Below are positions 19,216-28,186 of a DNA stretch of 64,000 nt, in pieces. Each line of letters starts with the position of its first letter. The first letter of the stretch is position 1. The notes under the pieces are model-generated. The model was not told the DNA's origin. It searched no databases and was given only the letters and a program-made list of their open reading frames with translations. Position numbers and translations under genes: made by a program. The DNA is from Gammaproteobacteria bacterium (GTDB taxonomy: Bacteria; Pseudomonadota; Gammaproteobacteria; SZUA-152), in the NCBI GenBank assembly GCA_013152545.1, contig JAADGF010000090.1:25183-89182 (forward strand), given 5' to 3'.

Positions 19216-20931
19216 CTATTCAAGCTCATGAAATAACTGAGTAATAAAAACCCCATTTTCATTTTTTTCTACCCTAATTTTCAACCTCCCTTTGTGGATT
19301 TCCTCCTGGGCAGACTTGTTGGGTAATACTAGAACATAAAATTGACTCTCACCTTCGCTAAAGTGTCCTTTTGTTTCCCATTGCATGTTTTCCACAAACA
19401 TCTGGCGACGGCTGGTGGAATTAAACAAACCTTTATAGTCTTTGCGAATACCAGCAATCGTATTTTGACCATTCGTTTCCGCATTATCAGAAAACAGCTT
19501 AATCAAACGCACCAAATCGCCTTTTTCATAATAACTGACAAACCGGGAAACCAAGTTTTTTAGATCAACTTTCGTCAAGGCAAGCGAAAGCGTTACGTTT
19601 GCATCCGCAAGTAAATTAGCGGGTATCGATATGATATCTTTATTAACCACCTCAAACGAAACAATACTCAGCACACTGTCGTTTTCGTTAACCTTACCAG
19701 CGCCTTTATTAGTCCCCTCCTTAGCAAGCAGCAATTTGATACGTAAATCAGCAGCAACGATCTGGTATTCCTCAGCATCCACTTTACGCGACTCAAAGCG
19801 ATACCTCCCTCGACCAGACATAAGATTTTTATCACGTTTCCATTGATTAATTTGAAGCTCCAAATTACGGCTGTCAGTCGTTGATATCATTTTGTCTAAT
19901 GTACGCTTAATATAAGGCTTGCTCTTCACTTTCAGAAAAATGCCCTCGTCTGCAAACATACCAACCAACGTATTGACGTCACCCTTTTGTACTGCCTTAC
20001 TAAATTGTTGCAATACTGCGTTGCTTTTATCGATCCACACATTATCCTGAACACTTGCCGAGTTGCCTGACTCGCCTTGCGTTTTGGTTATGGTTTTTGT
20101 TATGACGTTTTTAGGGGAAAATGGCGCCTGATCCTGCAGACCCGGTTCCGGTTCAGCTGGCATTTCCCCAGCCTGCTCAACAGAGGCCAGCGTATGCTCT
20201 GGTAAGGTTAGTTGATTTTCTGTTATTAACGGGGTTACCTCAGCAAGGTTCGCGTTGGCAAGTGTCATGTCAACACCATCAGTAGAGCCTTGTTCGGTGA
20301 ATTGAAAAGCATGTTCTGCGGCTAATGTCAGAATTGAAATATTCGCCGCATTTGTAATAGCGTATAACTGCTCTGTTTGCTCCACAGCCCGTGCATCACC
20401 TCTCTTGGCCAACGCTTGTTGCTTGAAAAAACGGCTTGTAACCTCCCGTTCAAAGCGTTGCCATACGCTTGACAGCTGCAACTCCTGCTTTGCCTCATCG
20501 CTCAATTGTTGCCATTGTTCATGCCACTGACTTAATAATGCAGCATCCCAAACACGAGACCTATCCAATCGATGTAGCAGGGATTCAAATGTTTCATTAT
20601 CAGCTTGTGCAAGGTCCGAGGTTTTTCGTATTTCGTCCACATCAACATTTGTTATTTCAACAACAAGTAAAGCGACAATCAACACCACGACAATACTGAA
20701 TGCCGTAAAAAATACAGGTTGTTGTCGAAACAACGATGACAATACACCCAGTGCCATTTCAGACCTGGCTTCCGGCGCCGTATTGTTTGGCCCCTTACTC
20801 GATAAAACAAGCCGTTGATCAGTACCGGCAGCACGATCGATCAATTCCCTGCGTTGAACCAAATAGAGTTCCCGGGCTATCTGGCCATCACTATACGCCT
20901 TGACTAATTGTTGTAATTGGGGGTCACTCAT
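19216..20931 (-). CDS. membrane protein with two NTF2-like C-terminal domains, paralogue of a T6SS-locus protein
   Basis: Not a family I can name. The 571-residue protein has a SHOCT-like N-terminus (LQQLVKAYSDGQIARELYLV), one TM helix at ~77-98 (VFFTAFSIVVVLIVALLVVE), a short helical module (WDAALLSQWHEQWQQLSDEA, later QALAKRGDARAVEQ), a low-complexity linker (~240-300), and two similar C-terminal halves starting VLQQFSKAVQKGDVNTLVGM and VSRFVSYYEKGDLVRLIKLF, which look like NTF2/SnoaL-fold repeats. The N-terminus, TM and W...W..LSD module also occur in the gene at 42872-43516 inside the T6SS locus. A periplasmic accessory role is inferred from that link only. It is convergent with darP. Confidence 0.6.
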   Translation of the reverse strand: MSDPQLQQLVKAYSDGQIARELYLVQRRELIDRAAGTDQRLVLSSKGPNNTAPEARSEMALGVLSSLFRQQPVFFTAFSIVVVLIVALLVVEITNVDVDEIRKTSDLAQADNETFESLLHRLDRSRVWDAALLSQWHEQWQQLSDEAKQELQLSSVWQRFEREVTSRFFKQQALAKRGDARAVEQTEQLYAITNAANISILTLAAEHAFQFTEQGSTDGVDMTLANANLAEVTPLITENQLTLPEHTLASVEQAGEMPAEPEPGLQDQAPFSPKNVITKTITKTQGESGNSASVQDNVWIDKSNAVLQQFSKAVQKGDVNTLVGMFADEGIFLKVKSKPYIKRTLDKMISTTDSRNLELQINQWKRDKNLMSGRGRYRFESRKVDAEEYQIVAADLRIKLLLAKEGTNKGAGKVNENDSVLSIVSFEVVNKDIISIPANLLADANVTLSLALTKVDLKNLVSRFVSYYEKGDLVRLIKLFSDNAETNGQNTIAGIRKDYKGLFNSTSRRQMFVENMQWETKGHFSEGESQFYVLVLPNKSAQEEIHKGRLKIRVEKNENGVFITQLFHELE

Positions 20932-21054
20932 TGCTTAAACTCATTATTCCCTTGTTGCAGGCTAAATATACCCGTGGCGGTTAGGGTTCAGGTATATAAG
21001 CGTGCTTCCTGTTTGTTTCATGGCTTGTTCTATTGCTTGTTCCATGACATCAAA

Positions 21055-21192
21055 TTGTCTCATGGCACCAAAAACAAATTTTTCAAGAAAGGCGAAATGA
21101 TGCGTAATAGCGGGATTATTGCAAGAAGTTTCAACGTAGCAAAATAAATAGAGTGTGAAATGATGCCAAAATCCTAAACGCCACGAGTATAC
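21055..21192. repeat. dispersed repeat family 1, copy B
   Basis: Contains CATGGCACCAAAAAC, AGAAAGGCGAAATGATGCGT and AATAGCGGGATTATTGCAAG, variants of the family core at 1.4, 37.1 and 54.0 kb, and ends with CCTAAACGCCACGAGTATAC (21173-21192). The same end variant forms the 3' end of oxyR at 28664-28682. The surrounding gap (20932-21441) holds no other feature I recognise. Confidence 0.65.
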
Positions 21193-21441
21193 ATGCATAC
21201 TTCATTCACTTCAGAACAGATAATAGCAATTTTTAATAATATTTTACCAGTATAAATCTCATAATTTTACACGCATTCAGTGCACTCTAGCGTAAAGTGA
21301 TGCAAACACATTATTCCCGAAACCATATCCGAACAAAAAACACACTAAGAAGTGGAGACACGCTGGGCCACCCGTAGGACAGTTAGCTATAAACGCGGAA
21401 CAAAACCTGAATAACCAGTAAGAATCTATTCGCAACAGATA

Positions 21442-21804
21442 TCAAGGTCTATTCGACGGTTTAGTCAAAATAAATAAGGCGCCGCATAACATGAACAGCG
21501 CAATAATGATTATTACTGGAATAGACGTTGTTGAAAAAAACAGTAAATATCCAAGACTGATCATCATCATGGTAATGGCTATTACCTTCGCCATTACCGG
21601 TATGACACGATATTCCCTCCATTGTTGCAACGGTGGTCCAAAAAACGCGTGAAAATACAACCAATCATGCAACCTGTTAGAACTTTTTGAAAATGCCCAC
21701 AATGCAAGCAGCATAAATGGCGTGGTTGGCAACACCGGTATCACAACACCTATCGCGCCTAGCCCGAAAAACAAACAACCCAATGAAAAATATAACGGTT
21801 TCAT
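21442..21804 (-). CDS. YbaN family (DUF454) inner-membrane protein
   Basis: A 120-residue membrane protein with three or four hydrophobic segments. The N-terminal signature GLGAIGVVIPVLPTTPFMLLALWAFSKSS and the HDWLYFHAFFGPPLQQWREY loop are diagnostic of DUF454/YbaN. No function is established for the family. It follows the modABC operon on the same strand by about 120 bp but has no known link to it. Confidence 0.88.
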   Translation of the reverse strand: MKPLYFSLGCLFFGLGAIGVVIPVLPTTPFMLLALWAFSKSSNRLHDWLYFHAFFGPPLQQWREYRVIPVMAKVIAITMMMISLGYLLFFSTTSIPVIIIIALFMLCGALFILTKPSNRP

Positions 21805-21928
21805 AAAGTATAATTATCGACCAAAAATTCCTTGGTATTCATTCAACGTAAATTCCATGTTTATAGGTCATTGTCGATAACAACCGTATTCCTTACACCC
21901 AGATTCCCAAAACACAGCGTAAAGAACG

Positions 21929-22999
21929 TCAACACAATAAGGCAACACTTTTTGCTTGTGCATACACTTGTTTGCCGGGCTTTAAACCCAGTATCGAGAC
22001 CGATTTTCGCGTGATCCGGGCAAGCAAGCAGACACCATCGCCCAGCAACAATCGCACCACAACTTGGGCTGGCCCCACATTTTTTATTTCGTCGACAGTT
22101 GTCGGGAAGATATTCAGAATACTGGTATTCGTTTGGTATACCAAGGTCAAACTAACATCACGAGCGGCAACACGTAATCGTACCTTACTACCCAACGCCA
22201 ATTGCTGACGTGTCACCGTAAAACGACCACCCGAAAAATCCAAATATGTCAGCGCATATTCATCATCGTGTGCCGCCACCGTCGCCTCAATAATGGCCGC
22301 AGCATCGGCACCCTGTGTAAAAGGTAAATCAAGCCGACTAAAGATACCGTGGATATTGCCCGTCGCGATAACACGGCCTGCTTCCAGCAATACTAAATGA
22401 TCAGCCAAGCGCGCCACCTCGTCAGGGGAATGGCTGACATAAATAACAGGAATATCCAGCTTGCGATGCAGTGACTCAAGATAAGGTAAAATTTCTTGTT
22501 TACGATTCAAGTCCAACGCAGCCAATGGTTCGTCCATTAACAAAAGCTGAGGACTAACAGACAATGCCCGAGCGATAGCGACCCGTTGTCGTTCACCCCC
22601 CGATAAAGTATCCGGTTTACGTTCCAGCAAATGCCCAATCCCTAATAACTCAATAGCGTTAATCAACGAGACTTTACGCTCCATTTTCGGCACACGCTTC
22701 ATTCCGTATTCAAGATTACGCCGTACATTGAGATGTGCAAACAAACTCGCTTCCTGGAAGATATAACCCAGGGGTCGCTGATGAGGAGGAATAAAATGAT
22801 TGGCCTCTTGCCAAATCATGTCAGCCACTTTCAAAAAACCATTTGGATACTGATCAAGTCCGGCTATGGCCCGCAGTAGCGTGGTTTTACCACAACCCGA
22901 AGCGCCTAAAACGGCAGTAACACCACGGCAAGGTATCTTAATATCCACATCCAGTGAAAAACTGCCTCTCCGCAAACAAAATCGCGCCTCTATCGTCAC
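21929..22999 (-). CDS. modC: molybdate ABC transporter ATP-binding protein
   Basis: The ATPase of the molybdate importer. Walker A GASGCGKTT, signature LSGGERQRVAIARAL, Walker B LLLMDEPLAALD and the switch His region (VIYVSHSPDEVARL) are all present, followed by a C-terminal TOBE/Mop domain (LALGSKVRLRVAARDVSL, NVGPAQVVVRLLLGDG). The frame is open well into modB, but GTG 22999, two bases after the modB TAG, starts the protein at VTIEARFCLRRG as expected and gives a normal-length enzyme. It is the last gene of modA-modB-modC, presumably translationally coupled. Confidence 0.93.
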   Translation of the reverse strand: MTIEARFCLRRGSFSLDVDIKIPCRGVTAVLGASGCGKTTLLRAIAGLDQYPNGFLKVADMIWQEANHFIPPHQRPLGYIFQEASLFAHLNVRRNLEYGMKRVPKMERKVSLINAIELLGIGHLLERKPDTLSGGERQRVAIARALSVSPQLLLMDEPLAALDLNRKQEILPYLESLHRKLDIPVIYVSHSPDEVARLADHLVLLEAGRVIATGNIHGIFSRLDLPFTQGADAAAIIEATVAAHDDEYALTYLDFSGGRFTVTRQQLALGSKVRLRVAARDVSLTLVYQTNTSILNIFPTTVDEIKNVGPAQVVVRLLLGDGVCLLARITRKSVSILGLKPGKQVYAQAKSVALLC

Positions 23000-23001
23000 A
23001 G

Positions 23002-23676
23002 CTATATAACAGTGAAACGACGATTGAAAGCGTAGACTGCAATCAACATAAGAAAAGACATCAACAATAGTCCGCCTGATAACCAATGGGCATGAATATA
23101 CTCCAAACTCTCCACATGATCATAAATCGCAATGGACACAACCTGAGTCTCACCGGGAATGTTGCCGCCTATCATCAGCACCACACCAAACTCACCAATC
23201 GTATGGGCAAACCCTAATACCGCAGCGGTAAAAAAACCGGGGCGGGCCAGTGGTAATGTTACTGTAAAAAAGCGGTCAATGGGTGAGGCTCGCAAAGTCG
23301 CCGCCACTTCTAACGGACGACGACCAATCGCCGCAAACGCATTCTGAAGCGGCTGCACCACAAAGGGTAAAGAATAAATGACCGACCCAATCACCAAACC
23401 AGTAAAGGTAAAGGCCAAAGGCGGGCCACCCAACGACGCCATCACTCCGCCTACCGGACCATGAGGACCAAGTGCCACCAACATATAAAACCCAAGCACC
23501 GTTGGCGGCAACACTAGTGGCAAAGCAACCACCGCCTCCAATAAAAACTTAAACCGCCAACGAGTACGAGCCATCCACAATGCCAGTGGTGTCCCCAGCA
23601 ATAGCAGGATCAATGTGGTAATTATTGCCAGTTTCAAGGTAATGACAAGAGCAGTAAGGTCGGCTTCACTAAACAT
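23002..23676 (-). CDS. modB: molybdate ABC transporter permease
   Basis: A 224-residue inner-membrane permease with five or six TM helices. The ABC-permease EAA loop is visible in the segment [20 protein letters not shown] followed by [12 protein letters not shown], which is strongly conserved in ModB. The start ATG overlaps the modA stop codon (ATGA-type overlap at 23676), and modC begins two bases after its stop, a tightly coupled operon. Confidence 0.94.
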   Translation of the reverse strand: MFSEADLTALVITLKLAIITTLILLLLGTPLALWMARTRWRFKFLLEAVVALPLVLPPTVLGFYMLVALGPHGPVGGVMASLGGPPLAFTFTGLVIGSVIYSLPFVVQPLQNAFAAIGRRPLEVAATLRASPIDRFFTVTLPLARPGFFTAAVLGFAHTIGEFGVVLMIGGNIPGETQVVSIAIYDHVESLEYIHAHWLSGGLLLMSFLMLIAVYAFNRRFTVI

Positions 23677-24440
23677 TAAGGGGTATCATATCCACCATTA
23701 TGGATAATTTGCAAAGCATCATCACTTTGCAAATACGACAAAAAAAGGCGAGCCGTCTTATTATCTTTTAGCAAAATAGCCTGTTGTTCAATAGGCGTAT
23801 AAAGCACCTGAGGCACCTCCCAGTATGAACCTTCTACGGCTTGGCTGGGACGCTTGATTTGTGAAAAAGCGACAAAACCCAACTCAGCATTACCACTTTT
23901 GATAAACTGAAAGGTCTGAGCAATGTTCTCGCCACGCACGATATGCCCATGCATATTGCCCCATAGTTTACGTGCTTGCAAAATTTCCTGCGCGGCTTTG
24001 CCATAGGGCGCAAGTTTCGGATTAGCTATCGCAAGGTAACGGTATTGCCGCTGCTGCAACACATTACCGAGCGAATCAATATAATTGGCTTTAGGACTCC
24101 ACAAAACCACTTTACCTATCGCATAAGTAAAACGGCTATTTGGCAAACCTACACGCTCTTTTTCAAGACGTTTAGGCCGAACAGCGTCAGCAGCCAAAAA
24201 AACATCAAACGGCGCGCCATTTTTAATTTGTGCGTAATGTTTTCCGGTGGAACCGAAAGTTAATGTAACACGATAACCTGTTGCTATTTCAAATTTTTTT
24301 GAAATACTTGTAATCGCATGCGCAAAGTTACTCGCTACCGCCACACGAATCTCATTGGCAATGGATTGCGTGCAAGAAAACATTATTGTAACGATAAACA
24401 GTCGTTTTATAATCAATATCTTCATCTTGTTTTTTAGCAA
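23676..24440 (-). CDS. modA: molybdate-binding periplasmic protein
   Basis: The solute-binding protein for molybdate/tungstate. A signal peptide ([20 protein letters not shown], cleaved near IANE) precedes the ModA core: [40 protein letters not shown] with the oxyanion-binding Ser/Thr residues, [13 protein letters not shown], and [13 protein letters not shown]. In-frame Met codons at 24440 and 24425 are both possible starts. It is first in modABC. I saw no ModE site or molybdenum-cofactor riboswitch upstream (24441-24709). Confidence 0.92.
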   Translation of the reverse strand: MLKNKMKILIIKRLFIVTIMFSCTQSIANEIRVAVASNFAHAITSISKKFEIATGYRVTLTFGSTGKHYAQIKNGAPFDVFLAADAVRPKRLEKERVGLPNSRFTYAIGKVVLWSPKANYIDSLGNVLQQRQYRYLAIANPKLAPYGKAAQEILQARKLWGNMHGHIVRGENIAQTFQFIKSGNAELGFVAFSQIKRPSQAVEGSYWEVPQVLYTPIEQQAILLKDNKTARLFLSYLQSDDALQIIHNGGYDTP

Positions 24441-24709
24441 TCCAGTTGAACGCTATCAAGATTTCATGTAAACCCTGCCATATGAAAAACACTGTGGTTA
24501 AAGCACTTAATAAATTTCATCGCAATCGTGAAACCTTATCGTCCTCCGATCCGCCCAATCATTGAAAATAAAAATGACACTCGTCTTGGTTTATACCCAA
24601 TTAAACCTGCAATTTTTTATACCGAATACCCACGTTCAACAGATGGCCGAAAATGACGTATAACACGACTCTTGGTCATTCTGATTAAAGGGATTCGAGT
24701 TCACACTCT

Positions 24710-25048
24710 TCAAAGTGTTATAACCTGATCTGGCATATTTGCAGCCAATGCTTTATATAAGTTAGGAAAACAACCGATAGTGGCACCTGCCACCAGTTTT
24801 TCATCAATCTCCCTTTCGTAGCAGCATTTATCACAACCCATTAACAATATCCCTTTTTGTTTTGCTACCTTAGCAAGGCGCTCGCCAATTGGGTCGCCTT
24901 TTACTAATACATAATTATTATCTTCAAAGAAGAACATGCCGACAACATCAACGCCATGCCCATCATTTTCTAATTGAGGCAGAATCATTTGACCCAGTTT
25001 ATATGATACCGTATGCCCTTGTGACGAAAAAATATAGGCGACTTTCAT
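24710..25048 (-). CDS. DsrE family protein
   Basis: A 112-residue cytosolic protein with the DsrE/DsrF flavodoxin-like pattern: MKVAYIFSSQGHTVSYKLGQ, VDVVGMFFFEDNNYVLVKGD, and an active-site-like cysteine segment LLMGCDKCCYEREI followed by IGCFPNLYKAL. It resembles DsrE-related sulfur/selenium-handling proteins such as SaoD, judged from memory. The ATG is preceded by GGAAGGTAAGAA. It is monocistronic. A sulfur-relay role is an inference from the family and the cysteines. Confidence 0.75.
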   Translation of the reverse strand: MKVAYIFSSQGHTVSYKLGQMILPQLENDGHGVDVVGMFFFEDNNYVLVKGDPIGERLAKVAKQKGILLMGCDKCCYEREIDEKLVAGATIGCFPNLYKALAANMPDQVITL

Positions 25049-25397
25049 TTCTTACCTTCCTTTGTTTATTAGCAACTAACACTCCGCCTGATTTTTAAAA
25101 TATTCAGTAACGGCTCAAATTACCTTTGATTTATTCGGGAACAAAGAAAAAGCGCGGCATTTACCGCTGTAAATAAGCACTTTTAGCGATTTTCCCATCG
25201 GGCATTGCCCAAATTTGGGCAACGTTGAATCTGCATTCTAGTGAATACACTCGCATCAAAAAATAAACACATCATACTGGAGATGCTGATTTTTTAACAT
25301 TTCCATATATTACAACATTAAAGATGTCTTATTGTGACAAATATTTCACTTAAAATACAATTGATTAGGGGGTGTTCTCAATCATTCTTGTACGCCT
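25049..25397. other. intergenic region upstream of the DsrE gene
   Basis: AT-rich sequence carrying the DsrE promoter. No coding frame. The word TGCCCAAATTTGGGCAA (25205-25221) is a small palindrome, which could be a regulatory site. Confidence 0.35.
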
Positions 25398-25499
25398 GCC
25401 GAGGCTCTTTTTTTTATCCAGCAAGGCGGAGTAAGTGTCATGTGTGGTTATTCCACATAAACGAGCGACAACGCCGCTGGGTGAAAAAATGAGCTCGGC
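25398..25499. repeat. 100-bp nested hairpin element
   Basis: The outer arms GCCGAG-(g)-CTC...TTTTTT..ATCCAGC (25398-25421) and GCTGGGTGAAAAAATGAGCTCGGC (25476-25499) are inverted copies with small mismatches. Inside are GGCGG/CCGCC-like arms and the palindrome ATGTGTGGTTATTCCACATA. The whole folds into one long stem. It looks like a REP- or MITE-type element rather than a gene; similar nested hairpins are common between genes in gammaproteobacteria. Confidence 0.6.
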
Positions 25500-25583
25500 T
25501 CTTCGGGTTACCCCTATCGCTTTCAAATTCCGTTATGCTAATCGATGTATTCGTCAAGGCACAAAAAGCGATGATTGCCCCAG

Positions 25584-25601
25584 CGATATATCAATATATC
25601 G
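25584..25601. promoter_or_regulatory. 8-bp-arm palindrome upstream of alkB
   Basis: CGATATAT-CA-ATATATCG is perfectly symmetrical and lies 150 bp before the alkB start. It could be a repressor or activator site, but AT-rich palindromes also arise by chance. Confidence 0.3.
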
Positions 25602-25750
25602 AATTTAATTCATCAACTACCGAGACATCATTCGTAAATAACGATATCTAATTAATTTAGGTTAATCGTCATGAGTGTGACACAACGATGCTGTGTTGAT
25701 CTCACCCCTGTTACATTCACATTAAGGTAGCATCATGTTAATTTTGTGTT

Positions 25751-26338
25751 ATGAATCCTCTTATTGATAATGACGGACAACTTTACTTATATGATGACTT
25801 CATCAATAAAAAGCAGTCTGATACCCTCTTTGGAAAACTCATTGAGGAACTCCAGTGGAGCAGTGAAACCATTAAAATCTATGGCAAAATCATTACTGTA
25901 CCCCGCCTAGTTTGCTGGTATGGTAATGAAGGTGCGGTTTATTCCTATTCCGGCATAAAACACTTACCATTGGCTTGGACATCAACATTACAACATCTCA
26001 AGCATTCAATCGAACAGCACACCCAGCAGAAATTTAACAGTGTATTGGCTAACCTTTACCGTAATGAAACGGATTCAATGGGGTGGCATGCCGATAAAGA
26101 AAAAGAACTGGGGAAAAACCCCTATATTGCTTCACTCAGCCTCGGGGAACAACGTCGTTTTAACATTCGGCATAACAAAACCCAAAAAGTCCATAACATT
26201 TTATTACGCCACGGTAGTCTGTTGGTCATGGCCGGCAGCTTTCAGCATCACTGGCAACATTGCATCCCTAAATCCCGCAAACCAAAAAAAACTCGCATTA
26301 ACTTAACATTTCGTCAAATCATTATTCCTGGCGGCTAG
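25751..26338 (+). CDS. alkB: AlkB-like alpha-ketoglutarate-dependent dioxygenase
   Basis: A 195-residue Fe(II)/2OG oxygenase of the AlkB (ALKBH2/3-like) group, which removes methyl lesions from DNA or RNA bases by oxidation. Family markers: PRLVCWYGNEGAVYSYSG, FNSVLANLYRNETDSMGWHADKEKELG (the HxD metal pair), SLGEQRRFNIRH, LVMAGSFQHHWQHCIPK (distal His) and the terminal RINLTFR with the 2OG-binding arginines. Length and motif spacing are normal. It is monocistronic on the plus strand; no ada-type regulator adjoins. Confidence 0.92.
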   Translation: MNPLIDNDGQLYLYDDFINKKQSDTLFGKLIEELQWSSETIKIYGKIITVPRLVCWYGNEGAVYSYSGIKHLPLAWTSTLQHLKHSIEQHTQQKFNSVLANLYRNETDSMGWHADKEKELGKNPYIASLSLGEQRRFNIRHNKTQKVHNILLRHGSLLVMAGSFQHHWQHCIPKSRKPKKTRINLTFRQIIIPGG

Positions 26339-26464
26339 AATCAGGAGCAAGGAATTGCTATCAATTAATGGAGCCGGCGGAAAACTTACTATATCCTATT
26401 GTTTTTATTGAATATAAATAATTTGTACCACACAATAGCAGAAACGGCTACTGAACATTGGTTG

Positions 26465-26707
26465 ATGCAAAAAGCACTTTTTTTGTTGAAATTTTGCCTA
26501 AATGTTCTTACTGTACAGCTATTGTGCGTTTGGCTCACACAACGCCGCAACCAAGTAAGCCAGGAACCCGCAAATGCAGAATTTAAGCAATTCCCTATTA
26601 TGCCGATATCAACTAACGGCGGGATTTGTGGTGAACAAAATGAATTTGGTGAAACAGAAAGACGTTGTGCTGCGAATGAGAAATTCAAATTTTCAATTCG
26701 CTCATAG
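26465..26707 (+). CDS. possible small membrane-anchored hypothetical protein
   Basis: An open frame of about 80 residues from ATG 26465 (the frame extends to a TTG at 26399). It begins with a hydrophobic stretch (LFLLKFCLNVLTVQLLCVWL) and then a polar tail with two Cys. There is no convincing ribosome site and I do not recognise it. It lies 39 bp before the next small secreted protein. It could be chance. Confidence 0.25.
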   Translation: MQKALFLLKFCLNVLTVQLLCVWLTQRRNQVSQEPANAEFKQFPIMPISTNGGICGEQNEFGETERRCAANEKFKFSIRS

Positions 26708-26746
26708 AGCAAATATGATGCATCTAACCTGGAAAGAGATTTTACG

Positions 26747-27118
26747 ATGAAATTATTTAACAAAGTAAAAAACATTACACGGCCCACCAAACAACAATCA
26801 CCCGGTGTTAAGTTACACCTTCTAGCGATATTTACACTGTTCGTTGCATTCAGTAGTACTGCGTATACAGCGGATTCCGACAAACAAACCCGCGAACGTC
26901 TACTGGAATTAAAAGAACAACTGGAATTACAGACGGAGAATATGAAACAGCAAAGAACCTCCATTAAATCCATGGAGCAAAAGCTGGAATGCACCTACAG
27001 TCTTTTGCAAAGTTACAACTTATGTGAAGAAAACTATGAAAAAAACTCTGAAGGCTATGTATCCTGTATGAACAAATCAAAATCCGACAATTCAACGTGC
27101 ATTGGGCAAAATACTTAA
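26747..27118 (+). CDS. hypothetical secreted coiled-coil protein
   Basis: A 123-residue protein with a ribosome site (AAAGAGAT) and a signal-peptide-like segment at ~21-42 (LHLLAIFTLFVAFSSTAYTA). The mature part begins with a heptad-like coiled coil (RERLLELKEQLELQTENMKQ to IKSMEQKLE) and ends with four Cys in a spaced pattern (CTYSLLQSYNLC, CMNKSKSDNSTC), suggesting two disulfides. It is not a family I recognise. It lies downstream of alkB and upstream of an IS1-like remnant. Confidence 0.5.
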   Translation: MKLFNKVKNITRPTKQQSPGVKLHLLAIFTLFVAFSSTAYTADSDKQTRERLLELKEQLELQTENMKQQRTSIKSMEQKLECTYSLLQSYNLCEENYEKNSEGYVSCMNKSKSDNSTCIGQNT

Positions 27119-27133
27119 TCGATACTCTTCCCG

Positions 27134-27343
27134 GTAGTGGGTCGAACCTGAGATTTCAGCTATAATTCAGGTATGACATGTTATGAAAAAGTGAGTTGCC
27201 CCAAGAGCAAGAGCAGCCAGATTTTTAAGGCCGGAAAAAGCACGAACAACACTCAACGTTGCTGGTGTGGTAATATGCTTGACTACCGTTATAAAGCCGA
27301 TGGTAACCGACCCTCGCACAAACCACAAAAAACACTTTAAACT
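27134..27343 (+). pseudogene. degenerate IS1-like fragment (InsA-type zinc finger)
   Basis: An ATG at 27173 opens a 55-codon frame reading VSCPKSKSSQIFKAGKSTNN then TQRCWCGN, which matches the CPxCxS..I.K.GKS..NTQRY.C.C pattern of the InsA zinc finger of IS1-family elements, with at least one metal Cys changed to Ser. The sequence GGTAGTGGGTCGAACCTGAG from 27134 could be the left terminal repeat. There is no InsB, so it is a dead fragment. Confidence 0.45.
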
Positions 27344-27418
27344 ATTGTTTTTTTTAAATTTTGATCATGCCGAAAATTGCAAAAACCCAGGCTTGGTTGT
27401 GCTACTATTGGAGTTCTT

Positions 27419-27442
27419 GATTGTGCGGAACTTCGCACAATC
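27419..27442. repeat. 9-bp-arm hairpin
   Basis: GATTGTGCG-GAACTT-CGCACAATC is a perfect inverted repeat between the IS1-like fragment and bamE. There is no T-run, so it is not an intrinsic terminator on either strand. Confidence 0.5.
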
Positions 27443-27485
27443 AGCAAGAATTTGCAGAGAAATATGCGAGGGAAAACTGCACATT

Positions 27486-27515
27486 TATACCTAAATCTCA
27501 ATCGTTATGAGTATA
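27486..27515. repeat. solo end of repeat family 1
   Basis: TATACCTAAATCTCAATCGT followed by TATGAGTATA is the clearest copy of the family end. It sits 30 bp before the first bamE start codon, so it may carry or disturb the bamE promoter. The similar sites are at 1455-1483, 14628-14657, 37002-37026 and 54906-54934. Confidence 0.65.
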
Positions 27516-27545
27516 TACTACATTGAAACATACACTTGATGGATT

Positions 27546-28022
27546 ATGAACGAAACTCCAGCATTAAAAAAAATACATTTTATAGGGTTAAGATTTAAGG
27601 GCTTGGTAATGAAAGGACTAGAATTTGTAGGGCTGTTATTTGCAAGGCAACCGCTTGTGAGGCTACTGTCGATACTGCTAGCGACACTAATAATGCCCTT
27701 GACCGCCTGTTCCGTTCACAAGCTTGATATCCAACAAGGTAATATAGTAACACAGGAAATGGTCGATAAATTAAAAGTAGGCATGGAAGACGTGAAAGTG
27801 CGGCGCATTGCAGGAACACCTCTCATTAACGACCCCTTTCGCAACAATCGATGGGATTACGTTTATCGTTTTTTGCAAGGTAGCAGCGGCAAATTGCAAT
27901 ACAGCTATGTCACCCTGTTTTTCGAAAATCACAGACTCAAAGAAATTAAAGTGCATTCCCAACTTCTTAAACGCGAGGAAATACACACTCTACATAAGCA
28001 AGCCAAAGGCAATCGCACCTAA
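27546..28022 (+). CDS. bamE: outer-membrane assembly lipoprotein BamE (SmpA/OmlA)
   Basis: A lipoprotein of the BAM complex that inserts beta-barrel proteins in the outer membrane. The lipobox LTAC follows a hydrophobic segment (LVRLLSILLATLIMPLTAC). The mature domain has KLDIQQGNIVTQEMVDKLKV, RIAGTPLINDPFRNNRWDYV and YVTLFFENHRLKEI, all typical of BamE. The frame opens at ATG 27546, giving an unusually long 54-residue leader with a repetitive IGLRFKGLVMKGLEFVGLLF; ATG 27609 would give a more normal signal peptide and is the likelier start. It is monocistronic. Confidence 0.88.
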   Translation: MNETPALKKIHFIGLRFKGLVMKGLEFVGLLFARQPLVRLLSILLATLIMPLTACSVHKLDIQQGNIVTQEMVDKLKVGMEDVKVRRIAGTPLINDPFRNNRWDYVYRFLQGSSGKLQYSYVTLFFENHRLKEIKVHSQLLKREEIHTLHKQAKGNRT

Positions 28023-28054
28023 ACAAATGAGCTTAACTTATGGGTAAGAACTCA

Positions 28055-28086
28055 AGGACACCTCAAGGCTATGTTGATGGTGTCCT
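28055..28086. repeat. inverted repeat after bamE
   Basis: AGGACACC (28055-28062) and GGTGTCCT (28079-28086) form an 8-bp stem with a 16-nt loop, 33 bp after the bamE stop. Lack of a T-run makes it a weak terminator candidate. Confidence 0.35.
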
Positions 28087-28186
28087 CGCTGCGTGACTCA
28101 ACAACACAGATGGCTTTATGTATAAGTATCACTTCATCACATGAATGTGATGCTCGAAACCAACAACATCCCATCCGGAGAAATTA

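Noticed and set aside
24715..24735. AACCTGATCTGG resembling the core of a TPP riboswitch
   Set aside because: It lies at the 3' end of the DsrE gene and encodes its C-terminus (PDQVITL) on the other strand. The partner elements (CTGAGA, ACCAGCG) are missing, and no thiamine gene follows.
26389..26994. 201-codon open frame on the minus strand
   Set aside because: It overlaps two plus-strand frames, including a better one with signal peptide and ribosome site. Its composition (Cys/Ser-rich without pattern) looks like antisense noise.
27267..27494. 75-codon open frame before bamE
   Set aside because: It overlaps the IS1-like remnant and a hairpin, has no ribosome site, and matches no family pattern.
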